Notes under the pieces: model-generated
Told to the model about the DNA's origin: nothing
Database searches by the model: none
What the model saw: only the letters and a program-made list of their open reading frames with translations
Made by a program: the position numbers and the translations under genes
Part shown: piece after piece, positions 50,525 through 57,612 of the stretch
Layout: each line of letters starts with the position of its first letter
Position numbering within the stretch: the stretch's first letter is position 1
Assembly: GCF_014174495.1 (NCBI RefSeq)
Contig: NZ_JACJHR010000036.1
Span: 1-64,000, forward strand
Source: Amycolatopsis echigonensis
GTDB lineage: Bacteria; Actinomycetota; Actinomycetes; Mycobacteriales; Pseudonocardiaceae
DNA length: 64,000 bases
Direction: 5' to 3'

Positions 50525-51832
50525 TCAGGAGCCGGTGTGCTGCTCCGGTGCCAGCGAGTTCCCCGGCGCGATCTGCCCGCAGCTGGACGGAGCGGCTTTG
50601 CCCGCGAACCGGTCGCCGAGCCAGGCGATCGCGGCCGGGGCCCACGCCGGGAGCGCGGTGGCGTGGCTGAGCGCGTCGTACTGCGTGTACGTGATCGAGG
50701 TGTTTCCGTCCGCGCAGTACTGCTTCGCGAGCGCGCGGACGTCCCCGGCCACCATCACGCCGTCGCCGGTGCCGATGCCCGGCTCGTTGCTCACGGTGCC
50801 TTCGAGCGCGCCGTTGTTGGCCTGCGCGATGAACCCGGGGATCGACGGCGTCGCGGCCGAACCGATGTTCACCTTGTTGACCGCGTCGACGAACGGCGGC
50901 ACCGAATCCGGGTTCGCGTACTCCGGCTTGACCAGCTTCTGCCAGGTCAGCCCGGGGTAGTGGCCGAGCGCCTGTGCGATCGACGCGTGCTCGAGTTCGG
51001 CGAGCACCTTGAGGCCGTACTCGCTGGCGTACGGCTTGAGGTCGATGCCGTAGCCGCGGGAGACGCCGATCAGCGCCATCGGGATCACGCCGGACCAGAC
51101 CGGGCTGCCGCCGACGTACTTGAGGTTGTGCGCGGGGTCGACAAGCACCCCGCCCTCGGCGAAACCGACGAGGTTCTTCTCGACTTCGGGCGCGTAGCTC
51201 GCGGCGATCGCCGAGGCCCAGCCGGTCGCGATCGCGCCGCCGGAATAGCCGAGGAGGCCGAATTTGGTGGATTCGGTCATCCCGGTGCCGGACGCGTGCA
51301 TGGCGGCGCGGAGGGAGTCCAAAGTCGTTTTGCCGTATTCCGGACCGGCGGCGAAATCGGCGGCCGGGCCCTCGGTGTCCGGGATGACGACGCTGTACCC
51401 GAGCGCGAGTGCCGGCGCGATCAGCAGCGACTCGGCGTTCGGCAGCACGCCGCCGAGCCGGACGTCGCCCGCGATCGCGCGAGACGGCGCGTCCGCGGGG
51501 TCGAGCGAGTCGTACGCGGATTGGTACGACACGGCTTTTCCGTTGCCGCCGGCGGGATTGCGGACGACCGAGGTGACGTTCGCGGTGGGATTGCCCTGTG
51601 CGTCGGAGGTCCGGTAGAGCACCTGGGTGGCCTGGACTGGAGTCGGGAAGCCGAAGACGTGATACGTCAACGTCCGCGTCTTCAATACGGTGCCCGGAGC
51701 GTACGACGAGAGCGGGGTGCTGCCGTCGTAACTGTAGAAGGAATCGGCCGAGGCCGCGGCGGGCAGCGCGACGGCGGACGTGATCGCGAGAGCGGCGGCG
51801 GCGATCAGCGCGCGGACGGATTTCCGGACCAT
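50525..51832 (-). CDS. Secreted lipase (LIP family)
   Basis: 435 residues from ATG 51832, with GGGGAG upstream. Sec signal peptide (basic VRKSVR, ALIAAAALAITSAVALPAAASA, cut about residue 30). Alpha/beta hydrolase with nucleophile elbow GYSGGAIATGW and the family's DTEGPAADFAAGPEYGK segment before it; Asp in DGVMVAGD and His in DALSHATALP complete a plausible triad. LIP lipases hydrolyse triacylglycerol or related esters outside the cell. Monocistronic, bounded by terminators and a 586-bp gap. Confidence 0.88.
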   Translation of the reverse strand: MVRKSVRALIAAAALAITSAVALPAAASADSFYSYDGSTPLSSYAPGTVLKTRTLTYHVFGFPTPVQATQVLYRTSDAQGNPTANVTSVVRNPAGGNGKAVSYQSAYDSLDPADAPSRAIAGDVRLGGVLPNAESLLIAPALALGYSVVIPDTEGPAADFAAGPEYGKTTLDSLRAAMHASGTGMTESTKFGLLGYSGGAIATGWASAIAASYAPEVEKNLVGFAEGGVLVDPAHNLKYVGGSPVWSGVIPMALIGVSRGYGIDLKPYASEYGLKVLAELEHASIAQALGHYPGLTWQKLVKPEYANPDSVPPFVDAVNKVNIGSAATPSIPGFIAQANNGALEGTVSNEPGIGTGDGVMVAGDVRALAKQYCADGNTSITYTQYDALSHATALPAWAPAAIAWLGDRFAGKAAPSSCGQIAPGNSLAPEQHTGS

Positions 51833-52418
51833 GACTCCCCTTTGAACCATGAAGTGGATCACGACTGGCGGGTAACTTACCAGCGAGTAGGTATCCGCAC
51901 AACTACGGAAGGTGCAGGCAGTGCCGGTGTTGGGGGCTCAGGCAGGCCCGGCGTATGCCACGGCGATCGCGACGGCGCGGTCGTGCCGCGCTTGCGGCGC
52001 AAGGACTTCCGCGTTGATCCCGAGCTGCAGCGCCCATTCGGCGTGCTGGGAATCCTGGAAAACCGCCTCCAGCCCGAATCCACCCGTCGCGGGCGATTTC
52101 TTCGGTGCGAATCGCGAACGGGTCCGGGACAATTCTTCCCGCCGTTCTGGACGAATTCGGACTACCGCGACGATGTGGCCGCCTTGGGCCCGGAACCGCG
52201 TGCTGGGTCCTGCCAAGCCCGGCCGAGGTCCACTGGATCCGGCCGTTGCGCGGGTTCGTCGAGTTCTTCGGCGGCCGTGCGTCGACCACTGTGAGCAGGG
52301 CCGAAGCGAGCGCCGAACCTTCCGGGTTCCCCGTGATCCGTCCGGTGGACCTGCTCTTGCCCAGGTCAGAGCGGTAGCGCATGCTGGAGTCCGCAAGGAC
52401 GCGGCGGAGGTGACGGGG
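51833..52418. other. 586-bp gap with a regulator remnant
   Basis: Apart from the WYL-type remnant annotated separately (51938-52183 minus), I see no intact gene. The short stretch 51833-51930 holds the lipase promoter region, with an AT-rich patch (aacttaccagcgagtaggtatcc) that could supply a -10. Positions 52184-52410 show no coding signal in any frame that resembles a known family. Confidence 0.5.
51938..52183 (-). pseudogene. C-terminal remnant of a WYL-domain regulator
   Basis: About 80 codons give HIVAVVRIRPERREELSRTRSRF, then AVFQDSQHAEWALQLGINAEVLAP and RHDRAVAIAVAYAG. This is the pattern of the C-terminal (WCX) extension of WYL transcriptional regulators: a strand-rich start, then W-x-L..G.xxEVLxP..LR. 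There is no HTH or WYL core upstream in any frame, so only the tail survives. Possibly left by deletion when the lipase and IclR loci became neighbours. Confidence 0.5.
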
Positions 52419-53156
52419 ATGGCGGCTGAGCCGACCTTGATCGGGTCCGTGCAGCGTGCGCTGCATCTGCTCGACGCGGTCGGCGCGAGCGAGCGGCCGG
52501 TGCCGGCCAAGGTGCTCGCCCGCACGGTCGGGCTGCCGCTGCCCACGACGTATCACCTGCTGCGCACCCTCGTCCACGAGGGATATCTGTGCAAGCTCGA
52601 CGACGGCTACGCGCTCGGCAGCCAGGTCAGCGAACTGCGCCAGCACACGTCGCTGCACGCGTTGCTGCCGAAGATCCGGCCGGTGCTGCGCGCGCTTCGC
52701 GACGAGGTGCACGGCGCGGCCTACCTCTCGCTCTACTCCGACGGCGACATCAAGCTCGTCGACATCGCCGACGGCCCGGCCGCCCCGTCGGTCGACCTGT
52801 GGGTCGGCGTGCACGAATCGGCGCACGCGACGGCGTTCGGCAAGTGCATCCTGTCCGGCCTCGACAGCGAGGGCCGCCGGGACTATCTGTCGCGGCATCA
52901 GCTGGCGGACCTCACGCCGCACACCATCACCGACAGCCGGGTTCTGGAGCAGCGGCTGTCGCAGAGCGGCGACGTTTTCAACGATCGCGAGGAGTACCTG
53001 CTCGGCACCGCGTGCCTGGCGACGAGCGTCCGCACGCCGGGCGCGCTGGGCGCGGTCGCGATCTCCCTGCCCGCGCGACGGCTGGGCTCCGCCCCGTTGC
53101 AGTCGTTGCGCCGGGCTGCCCAACGGGTGTCGCGCGCGCTGGCCGTCACGCACTGA
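52419..53156 (+). CDS. IclR-family regulator
   Basis: 245 residues from ATG 52419, eight nt after GGAGG. HTH at about 8-65 (SVQRALHLLDAVGASERPVPAKVLARTVGLPLPTTYHLLRTLVHEGYL), then the IclR effector domain (YLSLYSDGDIKLVDIAD, WVGVHESAHATAFGKCILSGL, LGAVAISLPARRL). Lies 88 bp upstream of, and co-oriented with, the 2-oxoacid dehydrogenase genes, which it probably controls in response to a pathway acid. Confidence 0.9.
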   Translation: MAAEPTLIGSVQRALHLLDAVGASERPVPAKVLARTVGLPLPTTYHLLRTLVHEGYLCKLDDGYALGSQVSELRQHTSLHALLPKIRPVLRALRDEVHGAAYLSLYSDGDIKLVDIADGPAAPSVDLWVGVHESAHATAFGKCILSGLDSEGRRDYLSRHQLADLTPHTITDSRVLEQRLSQSGDVFNDREEYLLGTACLATSVRTPGALGAVAISLPARRLGSAPLQSLRRAAQRVSRALAVTH

Positions 53157-53244
53157 ACCGGCTGTTATCACCATCTGAAATCCAGCCCGTTGTCCGGCGG
53201 ACCGCGCGCGGCGAAAGTGGCCTCCAGAACGAACGGGAGGTCCC

Positions 53245-54225
53245 ATGGAAGCGCAGGACAGGCTGGACCTGTACCGCACGATGGTCCTGATCCGCACCTA
53301 CGAGGAGGCCATCCTCCGCGAGTACCACGCCGACAAGAAACCCGTCTTCGACATCGGCGCCGGCCTCGTCCCCGGCGAGATGCACCTGTCCGCCGGGCAG
53401 GAACCGGTGGCGGCGGGCGTCTGTGCGCACCTCACCGGCGACGACGCGGTCACCGCGACGCACCGGCCGCACCATTTCGCCATCGCGCACGGCGTGGACC
53501 TTCAGCGGATGACCGCTGAGATCTTTGGCCGGACCACCGGACTCGGCGGTGGCCGCGGCGGGCATATGCACCTGTTCGACCCGGCGGTGCACTTCTCCTG
53601 CTCCGGCATCATCGCCGAGGGCTACCCGCCCGCGCTCGGGCAGGCGCTCGCGTTCCAGCGCCGGGGGACGGACCGGATCGCGGTCGCGGTGACCGGCGAG
53701 GGCGCGGCGAACCAAGGCGCGTTCCACGAATCGCTCAACCTCGCGGCGTTGTGGAAGCTGCCGGTGGTCTTCGTGGTGGAGGACAACGACTGGGGCATCT
53801 CGGTGCCGCGCAGCGCGTCCACGTGCGTCACGTCGAACGCGGACCGCGCCGCCGGATACGGGATTCCGGGCGTGCGCGTCGAGGACAACTCGGTCGAGGC
53901 CGTCCACGAGGCGGCAGGCCAGGCGGTCGCGCGGGCTCGCGCCGGCGAAGGACCCAGCCTGATCGAGGTGCACACGCTGCGGCTGTGGGGGCACTTCGAG
54001 GGCGACGCGCAGGGTTACCGGTCTGATTTGGACGGTGTGCCCGGGCGGGATCCGTTGCCTACCTACGAGAACCAGCTGCGCGCTGATGGCGAGCTCGACG
54101 ACGCGAAGGTCGCCGGGTTCCGGGCGGCGGCCAGCGAACGAGTCGAAGCGGCGATCGCGTTCGCCAAGGAAAGCCCTGAGCCGGACCCCGCCACCGCGCT
54201 CGATTTCGTGTTCGCGCGAGCCTGA
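53245..54225 (+). CDS. Thiamine-dependent dehydrogenase E1 alpha subunit
   Basis: 326 residues with GGGAGG upstream. ThDP-binding motif from GEGAANQGAF to VVEDND (about 152-184); phosphorylation-loop-like region ISVPRSASTC. Resembles E1 alpha of acetoin/pyruvate or 2-oxoacid dehydrogenases (RTYEEAILREYH, GEMHLSAGQEPVAAG, GRGGHMHLFD). With the next gene it would decarboxylate a 2-oxoacid or acetoin and pass the acyl group to a lipoyl carrier. Which acid is not determined by sequence; HLFD rather than HIAD favours the acetoin/pyruvate-like branch. Confidence 0.88.
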   Translation: MEAQDRLDLYRTMVLIRTYEEAILREYHADKKPVFDIGAGLVPGEMHLSAGQEPVAAGVCAHLTGDDAVTATHRPHHFAIAHGVDLQRMTAEIFGRTTGLGGGRGGHMHLFDPAVHFSCSGIIAEGYPPALGQALAFQRRGTDRIAVAVTGEGAANQGAFHESLNLAALWKLPVVFVVEDNDWGISVPRSASTCVTSNADRAAGYGIPGVRVEDNSVEAVHEAAGQAVARARAGEGPSLIEVHTLRLWGHFEGDAQGYRSDLDGVPGRDPLPTYENQLRADGELDDAKVAGFRAAASERVEAAIAFAKESPEPDPATALDFVFARA

Positions 54226-54248
54226 CGACACAGCGAGGAGAAGCAGCA

Positions 54249-55283
54249 ATGACGCTCACCGAACCCTCCGCGCCCGCCGGGCGGAAACTCAGCACCGCGA
54301 AGGCCATGGTGGAGGCCATCGCCCAGGAAATGGAACGCGACGAGCGGGTGTTCGTGCTCGGCGAAGACGTCGGTTCCTACGGCGGCATCTTCAGCTCCAC
54401 CACCGGATTGCTCGATCAGTTCGGCCCGCGGCGCGTGCTCGACACGCCGATCTCCGAGACCGCCTTCATCGGCACCGCGATCGGAGCGGCGGTCGAGGGG
54501 ATGCGGCCGGTGGTCGAGCTGATGTTCGTCGACTTCTTCGGCGTGTGCATGGACCAGATCTACAACCACATGGCGAAAATCCACTACGAATCCGGTGGGA
54601 ACGTGTCCGTGCCGATGGTGCTGACCGCCGCGGTCGGCGGCGGGTACTCCGACGGCGCGCAGCATTCCCAATGCCTGTGGGGGACGTTCGCGCACCTGCC
54701 CGGGATGAAGGTCGTCGTGCCGAGCAATCCCGCCGACGCCAAGGGGTTGATGACCTCCGCGATCCGCGACGACAACCCGGTGGTGTACCTGTTCCACAAG
54801 GGCGTCATGGGATTGCCGTGGATGGCGAAGAACCGCCGGTCGATCGGCCCGGTCCCGGAAGGCGACCACACGGTCCCGATCGGCAAGGCGAACGTCGTGC
54901 GCCCGGGCAGCGACGTCACCGTCGTGACGCTGTCCCTGTCGGTGCACCACGCGCTGGACGTCGCCGACGAACTCGCCGGGCAGGGCGTCGACTGCGAGGT
55001 CGTGGACCTGCGCAGCCTGGTCCCGTTGGACACCGAAACGATCCTCGATTCGGTCGGCAAAACCGGCCGGTTGCTCGTCGTGGACGAGGACTACCTGTCG
55101 TTCGGCCTGTCCGGCGAGGTGATCGCCCGCGTCGTGGAGCGGGATCCGACCCTGCTGCGTGCCCCAGCGGCGCGCGTAGCGGTGCCGGACGTGCCGATCC
55201 CGTACGCGCGTCCGCTGGAGTACGCGGTGCTGCCGACACCGGCGCGGATCCGTCAGGCCGTCCTCAACCTGGTGGGCGCATGA
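54249..55283 (+). CDS. Thiamine-dependent dehydrogenase E1 beta subunit
   Basis: 344 residues. Transketolase pyrimidine domain (AMVEAIAQEMERDERVFVLGEDVGSYGGIF, ISETAFIGTAIGAAVEGMRPVVELMFVDFFG) and C-terminal domain (VVTLSLSVHHALDVADELAGQGVDCEVVDLRSLVPLD). Conserved Glu of the ThDP site lies in GEDVG/SETAF. Immediately downstream of E1 alpha (23-bp gap) and overlapping the lipoyl gene by 4 bp (ATGA), so the three are one translational unit. Confidence 0.9.
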   Translation: MTLTEPSAPAGRKLSTAKAMVEAIAQEMERDERVFVLGEDVGSYGGIFSSTTGLLDQFGPRRVLDTPISETAFIGTAIGAAVEGMRPVVELMFVDFFGVCMDQIYNHMAKIHYESGGNVSVPMVLTAAVGGGYSDGAQHSQCLWGTFAHLPGMKVVVPSNPADAKGLMTSAIRDDNPVVYLFHKGVMGLPWMAKNRRSIGPVPEGDHTVPIGKANVVRPGSDVTVVTLSLSVHHALDVADELAGQGVDCEVVDLRSLVPLDTETILDSVGKTGRLLVVDEDYLSFGLSGEVIARVVERDPTLLRAPAARVAVPDVPIPYARPLEYAVLPTPARIRQAVLNLVGA

Positions 55284-55513
55284 CCGACGTTCCGTTCCCG
55301 GTCCTGTCCGAAAACGACCCGGACGGCGAGGGAGTCCTCGCCACCTGGTTCGCGACGGATGGCGCGACTGTCCGCGAGGGCGAGCTGATCGCGGAGGTCG
55401 CGGTGGACAAGGTCGACGCGGAGGTGCCCGCTCCGGTCGGCGGTGTGGTCCGGTTTCTGGTGGGGGAGGGCGAAGTGGTGAAGCAGGGCGCGCCGATCGC
55501 CCGCATCGAGTAA
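55280..55513 (+). CDS. Free-standing lipoyl-domain protein
   Basis: 77 residues, a single biotinyl/lipoyl hammerhead: GVLATWFATDGATVREGELIAEVAVDKVDAEVPAPVGGVVRFLV, with lipoylation Lys44 in VDKVDAE. There is no peripheral-subunit-binding or acyltransferase (E2 catalytic) domain and no E3 follows; a strong terminator does. In normal complexes this domain is the N-terminus of E2. Here it may be a mobile swinging arm serving an E2/E3 encoded elsewhere, or a carrier for an E1-only reaction. Confidence 0.85.
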   Translation: MTDVPFPVLSENDPDGEGVLATWFATDGATVREGELIAEVAVDKVDAEVPAPVGGVVRFLVGEGEVVKQGAPIARIE

Positions 55514-55516
55514 GCG

Positions 55517-55561
55517 CACGGGCCGCCGCCGGGTTCCACCGCTGCCCGGCGGCGGCCCGTG
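55517..55561. terminator. Terminator after the E1/lipoyl operon, 17-bp perfect stem
   Basis: 55517-55533 and 55545-55561 are exact complements with an 11-nt loop, followed by TTTCCC. It is shared with the convergent AhpD-like gene, which ends 7 bp later. Confidence 0.88.
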
Positions 55562-55567
55562 TTTCCC

Positions 55568-56047
55568 TCAGCTGACGTTCGCGAACTGCCCCGGCTGGTA
55601 CAGCCCGGCCGGAGTGCGCACGATGACGTTCATCCGGTTGGCCGCGTTGATCAGCCCGATCAGGCATACCAGCACGGCGAGCTGGTCGTCGTCGTAGTGC
55701 TCGCGCGCCTGCGCCCACGTTTCGTCGGATACGCCGCCGCCGTCCGCGATGCGGGTGCCCTCCTCGGTCAGCGCGAGCGCGGCCCGCTCGGCGGGGGTGA
55801 ACACGGTCGCCTCGCGCCAGGCGGCCACCAGGTACAGCCGCTCCGCGGTCTCGCCGGCCGCGGTGGCGTCCTTCGTGTGCATGTCGGTGCAGAAGCCGCA
55901 GCCGTTGATCTGGCTGGCCCGCAGCGAAACCAGTTCCTGTGTCGGCTTCGGCAGCGACGAGTTGTGCAGCAGCATGCTCAGCCCGGCGAACCGCTTGCCG
56001 AGCGACTTGCCGAGGTCGTTGTTCATCAGGTCGAACCGTGCGCTCAT
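55568..56047 (-). CDS. AhpD-like alkylhydroperoxidase/carboxymuconolactone decarboxylase-fold protein
   Basis: 159 residues from ATG 56047, with GGAGG five nt upstream. The redox site is C50-G-F-C53 with H57 (CGFCTDMH), preceded by ELVSLRASQING, as in AhpD and its CMD-fold relatives that reduce peroxides with lipoyl or thioredoxin-type donors. It may protect against peroxide. A neighbouring lipoyl protein is notable, since mycobacterial AhpD is reduced by a lipoyl-bearing protein. It is the type of protein also found with SigJ sigma factors, though here far from sigJ. Confidence 0.87.
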   Translation of the reverse strand: MSARFDLMNNDLGKSLGKRFAGLSMLLHNSSLPKPTQELVSLRASQINGCGFCTDMHTKDATAAGETAERLYLVAAWREATVFTPAERAALALTEEGTRIADGGGVSDETWAQAREHYDDDQLAVLVCLIGLINAANRMNVIVRTPAGLYQPGQFANVS

Positions 56048-56103
56048 CAGATCCTCCAGTGTGGTGAAGCGGATGCCCATGAGATGCCGGCCGCCCGCCG
56101 GAT

Positions 56104-57147
56104 GTGACAACCCGCTTGGTGACCCGCGTCGCATCCGGAAAACCAGTGGCCGCGGCACTGGGCCGGGACTCAGAATGCGGAGATGGCTACCAGGGCAGTA
56201 CCGCGCGGGCGACCGGGCTGAGCCTGGTCTCGTGGGTGCTGTTCGCGAGTTCGGGTCCGCTCGCCAAGGCGGTGCTGGACGCGGGCTGGACCCCGGCGGC
56301 GGTCACCGCGGTGCGGATCGGCCTCGCCGCGGTCCTGCTGGCGCCCGGCGTCGCGTTGCTGCGGCCGCGAGCGTTGCGGTTCCGGCGCGCTGAACTCTGG
56401 CTGCCGCTCGGCTACGGACTGCTCGGCGTCGCGGGTGTGCAGCTGTTCTTTTTCGTTGCGGTGTCCCGGATTCCGGTCGCGGTGGCGATGGTGCTGGTGA
56501 ACCTGTCGCCGGTGCTGGTCGCGCTGTGGGTGCGCGTCGTCCGGCGAACGCGGCTGTCCGCGGCGGTGTGGCTGGGAATCGCGCTGGCGGTCGCCGGGCT
56601 GGTGCTGATCGCCGGGCTCGGGCGCGGGGCGAAGCTGGACTTCCTGGGCGTCGCGGCAGGATTGGCGTCGGCGGTCTGTTCCGCCGGATACTTCCTGCTC
56701 GGCGAGCGCGGTGCGCAGCGGCACGATCCGCTCGGGATGACCGCGGCCGGGCTGGCGATCGGTGCGGTGGCGACCATCGCGGTAAGTCCATTATCGACTA
56801 TCGCGATCGCCTCGAGTCCGGTGTCGCTCGGCACCGCGACAATTCCGGTCTGGCTGGCCCTGCTGATTCTGGCTGTCTTCGGCACGGTGCTGCCGTATCT
56901 GGCGGGGCTGCACGCGTTGGGCGGCTTGCCGGTCGCCTTGGCCGGAGTCCTGGCGCTGGCCGAACCCTTGGTCGCCGCACTGCTCGCGTGGCTGTTGCTG
57001 GGCCAAGCACTGGGTCCCGTGCAGCTGGTCGGAGTGGCCGTGCTGCTCGGCGGCGGAACACTGGTGCAGACGGGAAAGCCTGCCCCGCAGCCGGGATTGG
57101 CTGCGGGGCAAGCGAAACCGGTCACATCTTCGCGGCGCCGGCCTTGA
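56104..57147 (+). CDS. EamA/DMT-family transporter
   Basis: About 320-347 residues; the start is uncertain. Ten membrane helices in two EamA halves (LSLVSWVLFASSGPLAKAVLDAGW to GLVLIAGLG, then LDFLGVAAGLASAVCSAGYFLLGE to LVGVAVLLGGGTLV). Metabolite or drug exporter of the 10-TMS DMT group. The listed GTG start yields an unlikely polar leader. The more natural start MATRAVPR at 56183 is in a different frame and stops at once, so the N-terminus may carry a frameshift or the start may be an internal rare codon. The C-terminus runs through the terminator of the convergent gene and overlaps it by 26 bp. Confidence 0.75.
   Translation: MTTRLVTRVASGKPVAAALGRDSECGDGYQGSTARATGLSLVSWVLFASSGPLAKAVLDAGWTPAAVTAVRIGLAAVLLAPGVALLRPRALRFRRAELWLPLGYGLLGVAGVQLFFFVAVSRIPVAVAMVLVNLSPVLVALWVRVVRRTRLSAAVWLGIALAVAGLVLIAGLGRGAKLDFLGVAAGLASAVCSAGYFLLGERGAQRHDPLGMTAAGLAIGAVATIAVSPLSTIAIASSPVSLGTATIPVWLALLILAVFGTVLPYLAGLHALGGLPVALAGVLALAEPLVAALLAWLLLGQALGPVQLVGVAVLLGGGTLVQTGKPAPQPGLAAGQAKPVTSSRRRP
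57081..57110. terminator. Terminator of the molybdenum hydroxylase operon, inside the EamA gene
   Basis: 12-bp perfect stem (TGCCCCGCAGCC/GGCTGCGGGGCA), 6-nt loop, located in the last codons of the plus-strand transporter and just past the minus-strand iron-sulfur subunit gene. Confidence 0.7.
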
Positions 57148-57598
57148 TCGCCTCGCGGATCCGGGAGTACGTGCCGCAGCGGCAGACGTTGCGGATCTCG
57201 TCCAGATCGGAGTCGTTGATCTCGCGGCCCTTCGCCTTGGCCTCCTTGACCTTCGCGACCGCCGCCATGATCTGGCCGGGCTGGCAGTAGCCGCACTGCG
57301 CGACGTCGTTCTCCAGCCAGGCCTCCTGCATCGGGTGCAGGTCGGCCTTGACCGTGTCCGCCAGGCCCTCGATCGTGGTGATCTCGTCGGTGGCCTTGAT
57401 GTCGGCCACCCGCACCGAGCACGGGTTGAACGCCTTGCCGTTGAAGTGCGACGTGCAGGCCTTGCACACGTTGATGCCGCAGCCGTACTTCGGGCCGCGG
57501 ACGCCGAGCACGTCGCGCAGGACCCACAGCAGCCGCACGTTGTCGTCGACGTCGACGGACACCGGCTTCCCGTTGAGGATGAAGGTGTGCTTGCTCAT
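57122..57598 (-). CDS. [2Fe-2S] subunit of a molybdenum hydroxylase (IorA-like)
   Basis: 158 residues from ATG 57598, with AGGAG upstream. N-terminal plant-type ferredoxin cluster (CGINVCKACTSHFNGKAFNPC) and C-terminal helical cluster (CGYCQPGQ and CRCGTY), the two-cluster small subunit of xanthine-oxidase-family enzymes. Takes electrons from the molybdopterin subunit encoded just upstream (14-bp gap). No FAD subunit is encoded nearby, as in isoquinoline 1-oxidoreductase-like two-subunit enzymes that pass electrons to a cytochrome or other acceptor. Confidence 0.92.
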   Translation of the reverse strand: MSKHTFILNGKPVSVDVDDNVRLLWVLRDVLGVRGPKYGCGINVCKACTSHFNGKAFNPCSVRVADIKATDEITTIEGLADTVKADLHPMQEAWLENDVAQCGYCQPGQIMAAVAKVKEAKAKGREINDSDLDEIRNVCRCGTYSRIREAIKAGAAKM

Positions 57599-57612
57599 CG
57601 GTGGCTTGCTCC

